Source: QGON01 sp963691905 (GTDB taxonomy: Bacteria; Pseudomonadota; Gammaproteobacteria; Chromatiales; Chromatiaceae). Taken from it: a stretch of DNA of 64,000 bases. Each line of letters starts with the position of its first letter. Positions within the stretch are counted from its first letter, which is position 1. Positions 24,515 through 33,400 of this stretch are shown piece by piece. The translations under genes and the position numbers were made by a program. Location: contig OY829893.1 of assembly GCA_963691905.1 (NCBI GenBank), positions 1,178,001 through 1,242,000 on the forward strand, read 5' to 3'. Below the pieces are notes generated by a model. That model worked only from the letters and a program-made list of their open reading frames with translations. It had not been told where the DNA came from and made no database searches.

Positions 24515-26605
24515 TCAGGATTGCTTGAAGTCATAGCTGATGGTAGGGGAGGGTTCCTGCAGGAAATATCCCCTTATATAGTTCACCCCAATAGACCAGA
24601 GTATCGCCAGACTGTTGGCATCTTCAATGCCTGTGGCGACGGTTTTGACGTTGTAGGATTGGCCAATTCTGTTTGCTTCATTGAGCGCATCCTGCTTTTC
24701 CTGGTTGCCGGCCAGGTCATCGAGAAATTTTGGATCGAACTGAATGTAGTTGATCGGCAGGTTACGTAGCAGTGTCTCCGGTTTGGGGTTGAGTCCAAAG
24801 TGGTCGATGGAGAGTTGGCATTTGATCTTCTGTAGGCCTTCAGTCAGTTTCTGCACCTGTTGCAGATGAGCGCGTGCGTCACTGTCGCTTATCTGGAAAA
24901 TGACCCAAGGCCCCTTGGCCTCGAATTCTCGCAGGCAGTCACAGATCCATAACAGCAGGGTATCGTCTTCCAGTGTTGTGCCGGAGATGTTGATGAAGAA
25001 GTTGATCTTGCGCCCCTTCTTCCGTTGTGCAGAGAGTTCTGCAATGGCATGCCGGATAACCCATCTGTCCACCGCAGCCATCTTTCCCATCTCATCGGTT
25101 TGCTTGAGAAAATAGTTGGGCTGAATTTCCTCATTGTTGTGATCGATGAGTCGCACCAGTACCGCGTAGTTTTCCCTGGTATCTCCCTGTAAGCTGATAA
25201 TGGGTTGGTAGACCAGTTTGAACTGATCGTTTTCAAGGGCGTGCTGGATCAGGTGGCTGAGATCGGTCTCGTTGCCAGCTTCATCCTCTTCTTCCTGTTG
25301 GGTTGCTGCGATGGAGACAAAGAACTGATTTCCCCCCTGCTGACGCGCATTTTCGCATGCATGGTAGGCGAGGTTGAGGAATTCCTGGCCACCGGCTGTT
25401 TCCGGCGAAGAGAAGGCGATGCCAACGCTGCTGGTGGGACTGATGTAACTTGCAGTCTCGGCGTATTCGCGAGCATTGATCTCGTTGCAAATGCGAACAG
25501 CGAGTGATTCCACTTCCTGTCTGTCTGTCAGCGGTGAAAGCAGAGTAAATGTGTGATCCCCGAAGCGGGCAAGCAGATCGTCAGTATGGGTCAGGCCGGT
25601 CAGGATATCTGCGACCTCATTGAGCACGCTGTCACTTGCTGCGATTCCGGCGCTGTTGCGAATCTCCTGAAAATTGTCCAGTGTGATGTAGAGTAGGCTG
25701 TGAGTCGGTGAATCCGGCTCTTGCTGCTGACGAGTGGTTTCCTCCAGTATACTGAGAAAGTGTTGTCGATTGTAGAGGCCGGTATGTGAGTCCTGGGTGC
25801 TTAGCAAGCGCAGTTTATCTTCTAGCTGTCTGTCGTTCGTTTGATCCCGGATAACCAGTTGGGTGCAGGGTTCACCATCGATACTGGCAGGGGAAAAACT
25901 GAGTTGGGCGCAGAACTTCTTTTCATCGTCACGCAGGCAACTGACCTCTATCTCTGCAGTCTGTTCATGATCTGCGGAAAGGGAGCGCAGAATTTTTTTG
26001 AATTTCTTATGTTCTGACGGGGCAATCATATCGAGGATCGGCAGACCTTCTATCCCCTCTTGCTCAATCTGACCGAACATCTGGAGATAAGCTGGGTTTG
26101 CCTCGACATGCATGCCCTCATGGATATAGGCAATGGCTTCTCGTGAGCTCTGGATCAGTGTGTGACAGCGTGTTTCTGCCTCTTTCAACTGAGATTTGGT
26201 TTTTTCGAGTTTGCGTCTCGCGAGCAGGCTGCTGAATTCCCGTTTGACTGCCAGGGTGAGATGTTCGCTGTTTTTGCGCGCAACGACATCCTTCACGCCT
26301 TGGTTCATGGCGTAAACGATGAAATCCTCATTGCCTGGCTCGCTTAGGGCGATTACCGGAACAGCGACGCCATACTTCTGGAGTAGCGATATCAAATGCT
26401 CTATGCCGATATCACCTGATTCGGCAGTATAGATCACCATATCGAGTGACGAAGCGGAGCGGATCTCCTTGGCAATTCGTTTATCGTCCTGATTCAGGCG
26501 ATTGGCGTGAATTGTTACACCTGAGTTGCGCAGGGATGAGATGTAGCTCTCCACCTCAGTCATGGCGTTACCGATGATGAGTATTTCGATCGCTGGATCA
26601 GGCAT
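24515..26605 (-). CDS. FimX-like REC-PAS-GGDEF-EAL protein, probably catalytically dead
   Basis: This 696-residue protein follows the order REC-like (~1-130, lacking the usual phosphoacceptor pattern), PAS (~145-260), GGDEF (~270-440) and EAL (~445-690). This matches Pseudomonas FimX (about 690 residues), which binds c-di-GMP and controls type IV pilus assembly and twitching. Both catalytic signatures are broken. The GGDEF loop reads FGDHTF and the EAL motif reads AVLVRL, so it probably reads c-di-GMP rather than making or cleaving it. The name rests on domain order and degenerate motifs, not on genome context; no pil genes are near. CAGGAT precedes the ATG. Confidence 0.8.
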   Translation of the reverse strand: MPDPAIEILIIGNAMTEVESYISSLRNSGVTIHANRLNQDDKRIAKEIRSASSLDMVIYTAESGDIGIEHLISLLQKYGVAVPVIALSEPGNEDFIVYAMNQGVKDVVARKNSEHLTLAVKREFSSLLARRKLEKTKSQLKEAETRCHTLIQSSREAIAYIHEGMHVEANPAYLQMFGQIEQEGIEGLPILDMIAPSEHKKFKKILRSLSADHEQTAEIEVSCLRDDEKKFCAQLSFSPASIDGEPCTQLVIRDQTNDRQLEDKLRLLSTQDSHTGLYNRQHFLSILEETTRQQQEPDSPTHSLLYITLDNFQEIRNSAGIAASDSVLNEVADILTGLTHTDDLLARFGDHTFTLLSPLTDRQEVESLAVRICNEINAREYAETASYISPTSSVGIAFSSPETAGGQEFLNLAYHACENARQQGGNQFFVSIAATQQEEEDEAGNETDLSHLIQHALENDQFKLVYQPIISLQGDTRENYAVLVRLIDHNNEEIQPNYFLKQTDEMGKMAAVDRWVIRHAIAELSAQRKKGRKINFFINISGTTLEDDTLLLWICDCLREFEAKGPWVIFQISDSDARAHLQQVQKLTEGLQKIKCQLSIDHFGLNPKPETLLRNLPINYIQFDPKFLDDLAGNQEKQDALNEANRIGQSYNVKTVATGIEDANSLAILWSIGVNYIRGYFLQEPSPTISYDFKQS

Positions 26606-26746
26606 GCACGATTATCCTGCAGTTAAGCGGAATGATTCTTCCCACCCGAGATTACTGCCAAGTAAATGAAGGGTCAACTGGATTGGTCTGGGAATTTGTG
26701 CTGGCGCACGTTTTGTCAGCAGATACCGGTTTCTATTGTCGAAAAC

Positions 26747-27802
26747 TTAGTGTTTCTTCCGTCTTGCACGAACAGCGCTGGCCAACTCCTCAAGTAGTGG
26801 CGTGCTGTCGTCCCAGCTGATGCAGGCATCGGTGATGCTTTGGCCATAGGTCAGTGGTTTGGCCTCTTCACGGTCTTGTCTGCCGGCGACAAGGAAACTT
26901 TCAATCATTGCGCCCATGATACGTGTATCACCGCGGCTGATCTGGCTGGCGACATCCAGGCCAACCAACAGTTGGCGCTTATGCTGCTTGCGGCTGTTGG
27001 CGTGGCTGAAATCGACCATCATACGTGGTTGCTGGCCGGTGGCTTCCATCTCATCTGCTGCAATATTTATGCTTTCGGAGTCGTAGTTTGGCCGTTTTCC
27101 TCCGCGCAGAATGACGTGGCAATCATCGTTGCCGCTAGTCGAGAAAATAGCGGAACGTCCCTCTTTCGTGACTGAAAGAAAATGGTGCGGTCGGGAGGAT
27201 GAGCGGATGGCATCGAGAGCGATCCTCATGCTGCCGTTGGTAGCGTTTTTAAAACCCACAGGACAGGAGAGCCCTGAGGCCAGCTCACGATGTGCCTGGC
27301 TTTCTGTGGTGCGGGCGCCGATAGCGCCCCAGCTGATCAGGTCTGCAATATATTGCGGGCTGATCAGGTCAAGATATTCTGTGCCGGCAGGAACGCCGAG
27401 ATTATTGATGTCGAGCAGCAGTTTCCTGGCCAATCGCAGGCCTTTATTGATTTCAAAACTGTCATCGATATCCGGGTCGTTTATCAACCCCTTCCAGCCG
27501 ACGGTGGTGCGTGGCTTTTCAAAGTAGACGCGCATGATGATCTCAAGCTCGTCTTTCAGTGCTTCACGCACCGGCTGCAGACGTTTGGCGTAATCCAGTG
27601 CGGCTTCCGGGTCGTGGGCCGAGCAGGGACCGATGATTACCAGCAGGCGATCATCCTCATCGTGCAGAATGCGGTGTACAGCCTGCCTAGCAGCATAAAC
27701 AGTATCAGCGGCCGAATCGCTGATGGGAAGCTCTTCATGCACCTGGGCAGGGGAGCTCAATTCTATGATCGCTTTGATGCGAAGGTCGTCAGTCTGTTTC
27801 AT
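26747..27802 (-). CDS. aroG: 3-Deoxy-7-phosphoheptulonate (DAHP) synthase
   Basis: This enzyme condenses phosphoenolpyruvate with erythrose-4-phosphate in the first step of aromatic amino-acid synthesis. The 351-residue sequence has the class I AroG-type blocks: RLLVIIGPCSAHDPEAALDYA, MRVYFEKPRTTVGWKGLINDP, LGVPAGTEYLDLISPQY, WGAIGARTTESQAHRELASGL and MVDFSHANSRK, with metal and substrate residues in place. It is probably feedback-inhibited by one aromatic amino acid, though which one cannot be read here. It is transcribed alone on the minus strand. Confidence 0.95.
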   Translation of the reverse strand: MKQTDDLRIKAIIELSSPAQVHEELPISDSAADTVYAARQAVHRILHDEDDRLLVIIGPCSAHDPEAALDYAKRLQPVREALKDELEIIMRVYFEKPRTTVGWKGLINDPDIDDSFEINKGLRLARKLLLDINNLGVPAGTEYLDLISPQYIADLISWGAIGARTTESQAHRELASGLSCPVGFKNATNGSMRIALDAIRSSSRPHHFLSVTKEGRSAIFSTSGNDDCHVILRGGKRPNYDSESINIAADEMEATGQQPRMMVDFSHANSRKQHKRQLLVGLDVASQISRGDTRIMGAMIESFLVAGRQDREEAKPLTYGQSITDACISWDDSTPLLEELASAVRARRKKH

Positions 27803-27888
27803 GCGGATCGGATGACCACTCGGTTTGAAAATGTTCAGGTAAATGAAAAATTATACACGCTATTGTGGGTTGGGATAAGTGAAAGGCG

Positions 27889-27921
27889 AAAGGTTAAAGG
27901 TTAAAGGTTAAAGGTTAAAGG
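27889..27921. repeat. Tandem heptamer repeat (AAAGGTT x ~4.7)
   Basis: Four and a half perfect copies of AAAGGTT follow GTGAAAGGCG. About 65 bases downstream, CCTTTCACCTTTCGCCTTT is the inverse of the flank, so the tract sits inside a larger imperfect inverted repeat between aroG and cbbO. Confidence 0.85.
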
Positions 27922-28001
27922 ACTGGGTGCTTGGGAGTTCCAAACGAGCACCACCCATTGTCATCAAATTTTGGAACTCCCTTTCACCTTTCGCCTTTAT
28001 T

Positions 28002-30257
28002 TTATTTCGTCAGCGCCATGAAGAGTTTGGGGAGCTGCTCCGGTAGTCGCTCGACACGGTCTATGACGGTGTACTGGTTGCCGAAGATGTCTTTTACATA
28101 CTCATCGGCCTTTGGGTCGAGGTTGATGCAGTAGGTGTAGATCCCCTCCTGATCCGCCTCAACCACTGCCTTGCGGGCATCCTCGATGAGCTGCCGGTCA
28201 TCATGTGTGTCTATATCCGAAGGTTCGCCGTCGGTCAGCACCAACATCAGTTTTTTGTCGGCCTGACGTGCGCCGAGGTAGTGGCTGGCGTGGCGTATGG
28301 CGGCGCCCATGCGCGTCGACCAGCCGGCCTGCATGGCGGCAAGACGTCCTTTGACGGTGTCATCCCAATGTTCACCGTAGCCCTTGATGTGCTGGTAACG
28401 GACCTCGTGCCGGGTGTTGGATGAGAAACCGGCGATGGCGAAGGCGTCGCCGAGCTGTTCGATGGCCCAGCCAAGCAGGGTCACCGCCTCTTTGCTCAAC
28501 TGCAGAATAGACTGGTCGCAGCCGGCAGGGATCTGATCGACAGATTCTGAAAGGTCGATGAGCAGCATTACGGCCAGATCACGGCCATCGGTACGGTGGC
28601 TCATGTTGATGCGGGGGTCAGGTTGGGCGCCGCTCTTGAAGTCGATGAGTGAGCGGATGGCCACATCCAGGTCGAGTTCACTGCCCTCCTCCTGGTAGCG
28701 GATACGTACCAACTGCTGAGGTTTTAGCAGGTCTAGCAGTCGTTTCAGCTGCTTGGCCAGGCTGCTGTGTTTGGCCAGCAGGGCGTCGATTTCGGCAGCA
28801 CTGCCGCCGGGATGCAGGCTCTCGTAGAGGCTGACGTAGTCGGGGTTGTAGGTCTTGGCCTTGTAGTCCCACTCCGGGTAGTGGCGGGGCGGCAGGCCTT
28901 CGAGTTTCTCTTCTGATTTTTTACGCTTCGATTCAGCGTCAAACATCTCCTCCTCATCGCCCTCTTCGATGAAGATCCACATGTGGCGATTATCGTCGCG
29001 ATAGCTGATCTCGGTGTCTTTGAAGTAGACGTTGGCTGCGAGGTCAGCCTGGCGGCGGGTGCGGGCGATGTAGGAGATGGCCAGGCCAGAGATCTCCTTG
29101 GTGCTCGATTCGCCCTTGTCCATAAGGTCGTGGAAGCGTTGCACGAACTCCAGCAGGTCGGGGTTTTGGTAGTCATGATCTGAGTCGAGCAGGGCGTAGG
29201 AGAACATCGCCAGACGGTGACGGATGCAGGACTCTTTCTCCGGGTGGCAATCGTCCTCGATGGGTTTTGGGTGCAGTGCCAGCCAGAGTCGGCGCAGGCC
29301 GGGGTAGCGGCGCATCGTCAGGTGCTCCACCCGCGAGTCCTCGAACATCTCGATGGCGACACGCTGGAAGGGGCTGAAGTTATCTGCCACGATCTGCCGG
29401 GTCCAGGTCTTGTGGGCGGCGACGTGAGCAAGCAGAGCCCGGTAGCGGTCGATGCCGCTGACACCCTGGAAGTCGTCGTAGACATCGGGTACGCGAACCC
29501 CCAGCGGATCGAAATAGGGCATGGGCTTGCGCAGTTCGTCGAAACCCTCGGAGTAGGGCACCAGCTGCTCTTTTAACTCCCACAACGCCTGCATGTAGTA
29601 GTCGAGTTTGCGTTCGTTATCGTAGAAGAGTGTGCCGTGACGTTCGCGTTGCAGAATGGCGCGGCTGTCGGCGGACTGCAGGCTGAAGTAGTCGATCTGA
29701 CGCTGCGGATTCTTGGTGTAGTTGCGAACACCGTAGTCGATCCAGTTTCTCAACCCGTTGCAGGATAGCTGGCTGAGCAGATAGGGCATCTTCTTCAGCA
29801 GATCAGGGAGCGAAGGGCTGGGGATGGTGGTGTGAAAGCCGTGGACGGAGACGGTGGTTCTGTCCATGGTATTCATGATCAGTTCGACGTAGTTCTCCAA
29901 CAGCTCAAGGCTGCCGAGCCGGCGGCTGGCCTCGGGCAGCACCTGGAGAAAAGGCAGGATCGCTTTGCCGTTGGGGCTGCGGGAGATACGCCAGACGGTC
30001 TTGGAGACCAGAGATAAGGCGGCCTCGCCCACATGGGTAGCCACCTGCGGCATCTCTTCGAGATAGATGATGACCGGCTCCACCCCGCGGCCGATCTTGC
30101 AGGCCATGGAGGCGCCTTCCAGATAGTCATCGACGCCCTGCTCGGAGAGAAGGGCGAGGGCCTCTTCCATGCAGTCGCCGAATATCGGGTCCAGCTGCTC
30201 GAAACCACATGAGAGTTGATCGCGATACTGTTCTAGCTGATCTGAGTTGATTGGCAT
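28002..30257 (-). CDS. cbbO: RuBisCO-activation protein CbbO
   Basis: CbbO is the partner of the AAA+ protein CbbQ. The two form a motor that removes inhibitory sugar phosphates from RuBisCO. The 751-residue protein has the family's long helical N terminus and a C-terminal von Willebrand A domain. Its metal site (MIDAS) is DLSES at about 565-569, with LMLVLTDGEPSDIDTHDD further on. CbbO uses the VWA domain to touch RuBisCO. The gene is in the same direction as cbbQ, 310 bases downstream of it. It is related to NorD; the neighbouring cbbQ and nearby form II RuBisCO decide the name. Confidence 0.92.
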   Translation of the reverse strand: MPINSDQLEQYRDQLSCGFEQLDPIFGDCMEEALALLSEQGVDDYLEGASMACKIGRGVEPVIIYLEEMPQVATHVGEAALSLVSKTVWRISRSPNGKAILPFLQVLPEASRRLGSLELLENYVELIMNTMDRTTVSVHGFHTTIPSPSLPDLLKKMPYLLSQLSCNGLRNWIDYGVRNYTKNPQRQIDYFSLQSADSRAILQRERHGTLFYDNERKLDYYMQALWELKEQLVPYSEGFDELRKPMPYFDPLGVRVPDVYDDFQGVSGIDRYRALLAHVAAHKTWTRQIVADNFSPFQRVAIEMFEDSRVEHLTMRRYPGLRRLWLALHPKPIEDDCHPEKESCIRHRLAMFSYALLDSDHDYQNPDLLEFVQRFHDLMDKGESSTKEISGLAISYIARTRRQADLAANVYFKDTEISYRDDNRHMWIFIEEGDEEEMFDAESKRKKSEEKLEGLPPRHYPEWDYKAKTYNPDYVSLYESLHPGGSAAEIDALLAKHSSLAKQLKRLLDLLKPQQLVRIRYQEEGSELDLDVAIRSLIDFKSGAQPDPRINMSHRTDGRDLAVMLLIDLSESVDQIPAGCDQSILQLSKEAVTLLGWAIEQLGDAFAIAGFSSNTRHEVRYQHIKGYGEHWDDTVKGRLAAMQAGWSTRMGAAIRHASHYLGARQADKKLMLVLTDGEPSDIDTHDDRQLIEDARKAVVEADQEGIYTYCINLDPKADEYVKDIFGNQYTVIDRVERLPEQLPKLFMALTK

Positions 30258-30567
30258 GCCACACCTGTTGCCGGGGTTGTTTGAATATTGGGTCCGCAGT
30301 CACTATTCAGCGCAATTCAACCTAACCCGACAAACTGCTGTTGGGTTACGATACGCGCGAAGCTTGTAGGTAAAATGATCATTTGGAGTAATGCGCATCT
30401 CGGTAACTGCTCCTGCGTTACTCTCGGCTTTGGCATCCTGCGTCGCTCTACCTCCCCCATCCATGGGGTCGTACCTCCTGCATCCATGCAGTCGTAACCA
30501 AACCTACAAAAAAACACATATTCAAAATCAAGCTGAATCGTTGCAGTCTGCGGATAAATAACCAAAA
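30258..30567. other. 310-base gap between cbbQ and cbbO
   Basis: This is unusually long for two genes of one motor complex. Its centre holds CTGCTCCTGCGTTACTCTC, TTGGCATCCTGC and TGCATCCATGCAGTCGT, a GC-rich string that resembles widely dispersed proteobacterial intergenic repeats. A minus-strand frame across it has biased, repeat-derived composition and is not taken as a gene. Confidence 0.45.
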
Positions 30568-31371
30568 TCAGCCAAAGACCGCATCGATGGCATGATCCAG
30601 GGTGGCGACGATGTCGGCATCGTCTGTAATCGGGCGTACCAGGGCCATGCGACAGGCAGCCACCGGATCTATGCCCCGGTTGATCAGTTGAGCGGCGTAG
30701 ACCAGCAGACGGGTGGAGATCCCCTCATCCAGGCCATGCCCTTTCAGATTGCGGGCAGTCCCACCGATGGTGACCAATTTCCCGGCAGTCGCCTCGTCAA
30801 TGCCGGTCTCCTTGGCTACGATGCCTGACTCCAGGGAAGCGGAAGCATAGTCGAAATCAAGGGCGGAGAAACGCTGCTTGGTTGACTGTTTGAGGTCCTT
30901 CATCAGCGATTGGTAGCCGGGATTGTAGGAGATCACCAGCTGGAAATCGGGGTGTGCTGTGACCACCTCGCCCTTCTTGTCCAGGGGCAGGGTGCGGCGA
31001 TGGTCGGTCAGCGGGTGGATCACCACCGTGGTGTCCTGACGCGCTTCGACCACCTCGTCGAGATAGCAGATGGCGCCGATGCGGGCGGCAACGGTGAGTG
31101 GACCGTCGAGCCAGCGGGTGCCGTCGGCATCGAGCAGGTAGCGTCCCACCAGGTCAGAGGCGGTCATATCCTCGTTGCAGGCCACTGTGATCAGGGGTTT
31201 ATCCAGCTTCCAGGCCATGTGCTCGATAAAACGGGACTTTCCGCATCCGGTGGGGCCCTTGACCATCACCGGCAGGCGCGCAGCATAGGCGGCTTCGTAG
31301 AGTGCTACCTCATCGGCCTGAGCCTGATAAAAGGGTTCTTCTTTGATGAGATATTGATCAAATTCGCTCAT
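30568..31371 (-). CDS. cbbQ: RuBisCO-activase AAA+ protein CbbQ
   Basis: CbbQ is a hexameric AAA+ ATPase of the MoxR group that, with CbbO, remodels inhibited RuBisCO. The Walker A motif is GPTGCGKS (about residues 39-46), Walker B is AICYLDEVVEA, followed by sensor motifs around LVISYNPGYQ and an arginine-finger-like STKQRF. From the ATG (MSEFDQYL) it is 267 residues, the usual family length; a GTG 42 bases upstream would add 14. The ribosome site (AGGAT) is close to the ATG. The gene lies 2 kb from cbbM, separated by a plus-strand gene. Confidence 0.94.
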   Translation of the reverse strand: MSEFDQYLIKEEPFYQAQADEVALYEAAYAARLPVMVKGPTGCGKSRFIEHMAWKLDKPLITVACNEDMTASDLVGRYLLDADGTRWLDGPLTVAARIGAICYLDEVVEARQDTTVVIHPLTDHRRTLPLDKKGEVVTAHPDFQLVISYNPGYQSLMKDLKQSTKQRFSALDFDYASASLESGIVAKETGIDEATAGKLVTIGGTARNLKGHGLDEGISTRLLVYAAQLINRGIDPVAACRMALVRPITDDADIVATLDHAIDAVFG

Positions 31372-31685
31372 ATCCTGTGTCCATCTCGATTTGTTGTCTG
31401 GTGCGTATTGCACACTGCCAAATAACTTTACAGACTACCGATTTTCGGAGCTGCAACCAAGCGGAAAATCCGCTCAATGATTGAGGGAAGGCAACTGTTT
31501 TCCATTTAAACCTGCGTATTGCACAGAGCCGACTACACTTGCTCTTTTAGGGACTCAGTTTTTCATCGACTTGACACATCTTGTGGTGGGCTCCATTCTG
31601 GATCGGGGCGCCTGTGGTCTGTTCCCTGGCGGATGTCGGCCGCTTTGGCCGATCAGAAATAATACTTCAGTGAAGAGGCCTGAAA

Positions 31686-32348
31686 ATGCCAACAGATACC
31701 CTGACTGCGCGTTACAGCCTGGGCGAAGAGATTGCCCATGCAGTTACCCATGGTGTGGGCATTCCTCTCAGTATTGCGGGGCTTGTCATCCTGGTGGCGT
31801 TCTCTTCGCTCTATGGCGACGCCTGGCACATCATCAGCAGTACTATCTATGGCGTCACTCTGATCCTCTGCTACACCGCCTCGACGCTATATCATGGTAT
31901 CCCCTTGCCGAGGGCGAAGCAGTTGCTGAGGCAGCTGGATCACGCCTCCATCTTTCTGCTTATCGCGGGTACCTACACGCCATTTACGTTGGTCAATCTG
32001 CGTGGGCCATGGGGCTGGACGCTTTTTGGTCTGGTCTGGGGTATAGCGCTGGCCGGCATGGCACTCGAATTGATCGCTCGCAAACGTTATAAGCGTCTCT
32101 CCATCAGCCTCTATCTCGGGTTGGGCTGGCTGGTCGTCATCGCTATCCAGCCGATGCTGGAGTCTGTCGGCACCGGTGGACTGCTTCTGTTGTTGGCCGG
32201 TGGGCTCTGTTATTCGCTGGGTGTCATTTTCTATGTATGGAAGCGTTTGGCTTACCACCATGCCGTCTGGCACCTGTTCGTCCTGGGTGGCAGCATATTC
32301 CACTTTTTTTCCATACTCTTCTACGTCGTGCCGAATGCTCCAGGGTGA
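31686..32348 (+). CDS. Hemolysin III / YqfA-family (PAQR-like) membrane protein
   Basis: The 220-residue protein has seven predicted membrane segments. It has the family's conserved residues: the N-terminal EEIAHAVTHGVG, SSTIYGVTLILCYTASTLYHG, and LRQLDHASIFLLIAGTYTPFTL, with His near the C terminus (HHAVWHLFVLGGSIFHFFS). These His and Asp residues form the putative metal site of the PAQR/CREST hydrolase group. Function in bacteria is uncertain (YqfA is linked to membrane-stress responses). GAAGAGG precedes the ATG. It interrupts the cbb region on the opposite strand. Confidence 0.88.
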   Translation: MPTDTLTARYSLGEEIAHAVTHGVGIPLSIAGLVILVAFSSLYGDAWHIISSTIYGVTLILCYTASTLYHGIPLPRAKQLLRQLDHASIFLLIAGTYTPFTLVNLRGPWGWTLFGLVWGIALAGMALELIARKRYKRLSISLYLGLGWLVVIAIQPMLESVGTGGLLLLLAGGLCYSLGVIFYVWKRLAYHHAVWHLFVLGGSIFHFFSILFYVVPNAPG

Positions 32349-32405
32349 GGCCATCTGACTGAATGGCGTTTTTCATGTCGATAGCTTGCTCTGCTGGATC
32401 AGGAT

Positions 32406-32523
32406 GTAGGGTGCGCCGTGCGCACCATGATTACTTTTTCTGGTGCGCACGGCGCACCCTACCAGATGAATTAAACGCCGCCCTTAATCTTTTCAGGATG
32501 GTCTGAACTCCGAAACTTGAGTT
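32406..32523. repeat. Large palindromic repeat, copy 2
   Basis: A 57-base palindrome (arms GTAGGGTGCGCCGTGCGCAC and its inverse GTGCGCACGGCGCACCCTAC) is followed after 42 bases by GAACTCCGAAACTTGAGTT, exactly as in copy 1 at 12145. The centre differs in length. It lies downstream of the YqfA-type gene. Confidence 0.75.
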
Positions 32524-32601
32524 ACTATAGAGGACGTTGGATATACATCCTTCTAGCCTTGCTTGCGGCTTTTTTACCGCTGTTCGCCTACCCCATGCCC
32601 C

Positions 32602-33060
32602 TTAGTAAGCTGATAACTTGCTCTGCTCGATCAGCTGGACCAGTAGTTCGCTGCCGCGACGGGTTAGTTTTTTGCACAGGCGCTTGTTCAGATTACGTAT
32701 TCCCATCTGTTTGAGTATCTCTTCGCAGATCTGTCCTCCGGCCTCCTGTTCCAATATCTCATGGTAGTGAGATGCCAGTTCCTTGATCTGTCTGTTGCCG
32801 CCCTTCTGCGGCGCAGTTCCTGCCACCAGTCCGAGTGCTGCCGCACCGCCGGTGAAGACACCGCAGGTGGCCTTCTTGTTGCCCATGCCGCCACACAGGC
32901 CGCTGGCAAGGCCGGCAACCTCAATGTTGGCGCTGTTGGGATAAATATCGGCCATGGCGAGCAAGATCGCCTCGGAACAGCAGTAACCCTCAGCGAAATA
33001 GTGCTCGGCACGTTCTCCCGAGCGGAGGATGCGCTGGTTGCTTTTGTGATCTTTGTTCAA
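32602..33060 (-). CDS. C_GCAxxG_C_C-family protein (start uncertain)
   Basis: The ~150-residue frame shows the family hallmarks: an EHYFAEGYCCSEAILLAMADIY block, then LASGLCGGMGNKKATCGVFTGGAAALG, and later ICEEILKQ and LCKKL. Cys pairs suggest a redox or metal-binding protein, but no function is established. It is probably active, as the core is intact. The start is unclear. No ATG is in frame; the TTG used here lacks a ribosome site. An ATG 39 bases upstream is out of frame but separated from it only by a run of eight C on this strand. It ends next to the YqfA-type gene, tail-to-tail. Confidence 0.72.
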   Translation of the reverse strand: MNKDHKSNQRILRSGERAEHYFAEGYCCSEAILLAMADIYPNSANIEVAGLASGLCGGMGNKKATCGVFTGGAAALGLVAGTAPQKGGNRQIKELASHYHEILEQEAGGQICEEILKQMGIRNLNKRLCKKLTRRGSELLVQLIEQSKLSAY

Positions 33061-33082
33061 AGTGTTGACCGGGGTGTTCTGT

Positions 33083-33090
33083 GGGGGGGG
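33083..33090. repeat. Eight-base G/C homopolymer at a gene start
   Basis: GGGGGGGG on the plus strand (C8 on the coding strand) lies between an ATG at 33101 (minus strand) and the C_GCAxxG_C_C frame. With nine C the ATG would be in frame; with eight it is not. Confidence 0.7.
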
Positions 33091-33131
33091 AAGGGTAGCA
33101 TACAAATTCAGGAGGCGGGGCTGGGTGAGGA

Positions 33132-33269
33132 ACAGGTGACAGGTGACAGGTGACAGGTGACAGGTGACAGGTGACAGGTGACAGGTGACAGGTGACAGGT
33201 GACAGGTGACAGGTGACAGGTGACAGGTGACAGGTGACAGGTGACAGGTGACAGGTGACAGGTGACAGG
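33132..33269. repeat. Variable-number tandem repeat: ACAGGTG x ~20
   Basis: Nineteen and two-thirds uninterrupted copies of the heptamer ACAGGTG lie between the end of cbbM and the C_GCAxxG_C_C gene. The tract is perfect, so recent expansion by slippage is likely. A reading frame across it gives a meaningless seven-residue repeat, which is not protein. Confidence 0.95.
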
Positions 33270-33344
33270 GCGAGTTTACAAAATTATTGTTAAATAGAGC
33301 TTGACGCGTTTCTGGGGTGACACAAACTTTGGAAACCTGAAACC

Positions 33345-33372
33345 AAAAAAGCCCCGCCGAAGCGGGGCTTTT
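33345..33372 (-). terminator. Intrinsic terminator of cbbM
   Basis: GCCCCGC and GCGGGGC pair around a four-base CGAA loop with runs of A upstream (T on the cbbM strand). It starts 29 bases after the cbbM stop and should end its transcript. Confidence 0.93.
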
Positions 33373-33400
33373 CTGTACTGGTTTGTACGTAATCGATCGA

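Noticed and set aside
30317..30565. 82-codon minus-strand frame between cbbQ and cbbO
   Set aside because: It lies over a dispersed repeat with biased composition and has no ribosome site.
31481..32092. 203-codon plus-strand frame overlapping the YqfA-type gene
   Set aside because: It is in another frame of a gene with clear seven-helix family motifs.
33132..33269. CRISPR-like regular repeats
   Set aside because: Units are seven bases with no spacers; this is a tandem repeat. The attC series is also regular but has integron boxes and genes between, not spacers.
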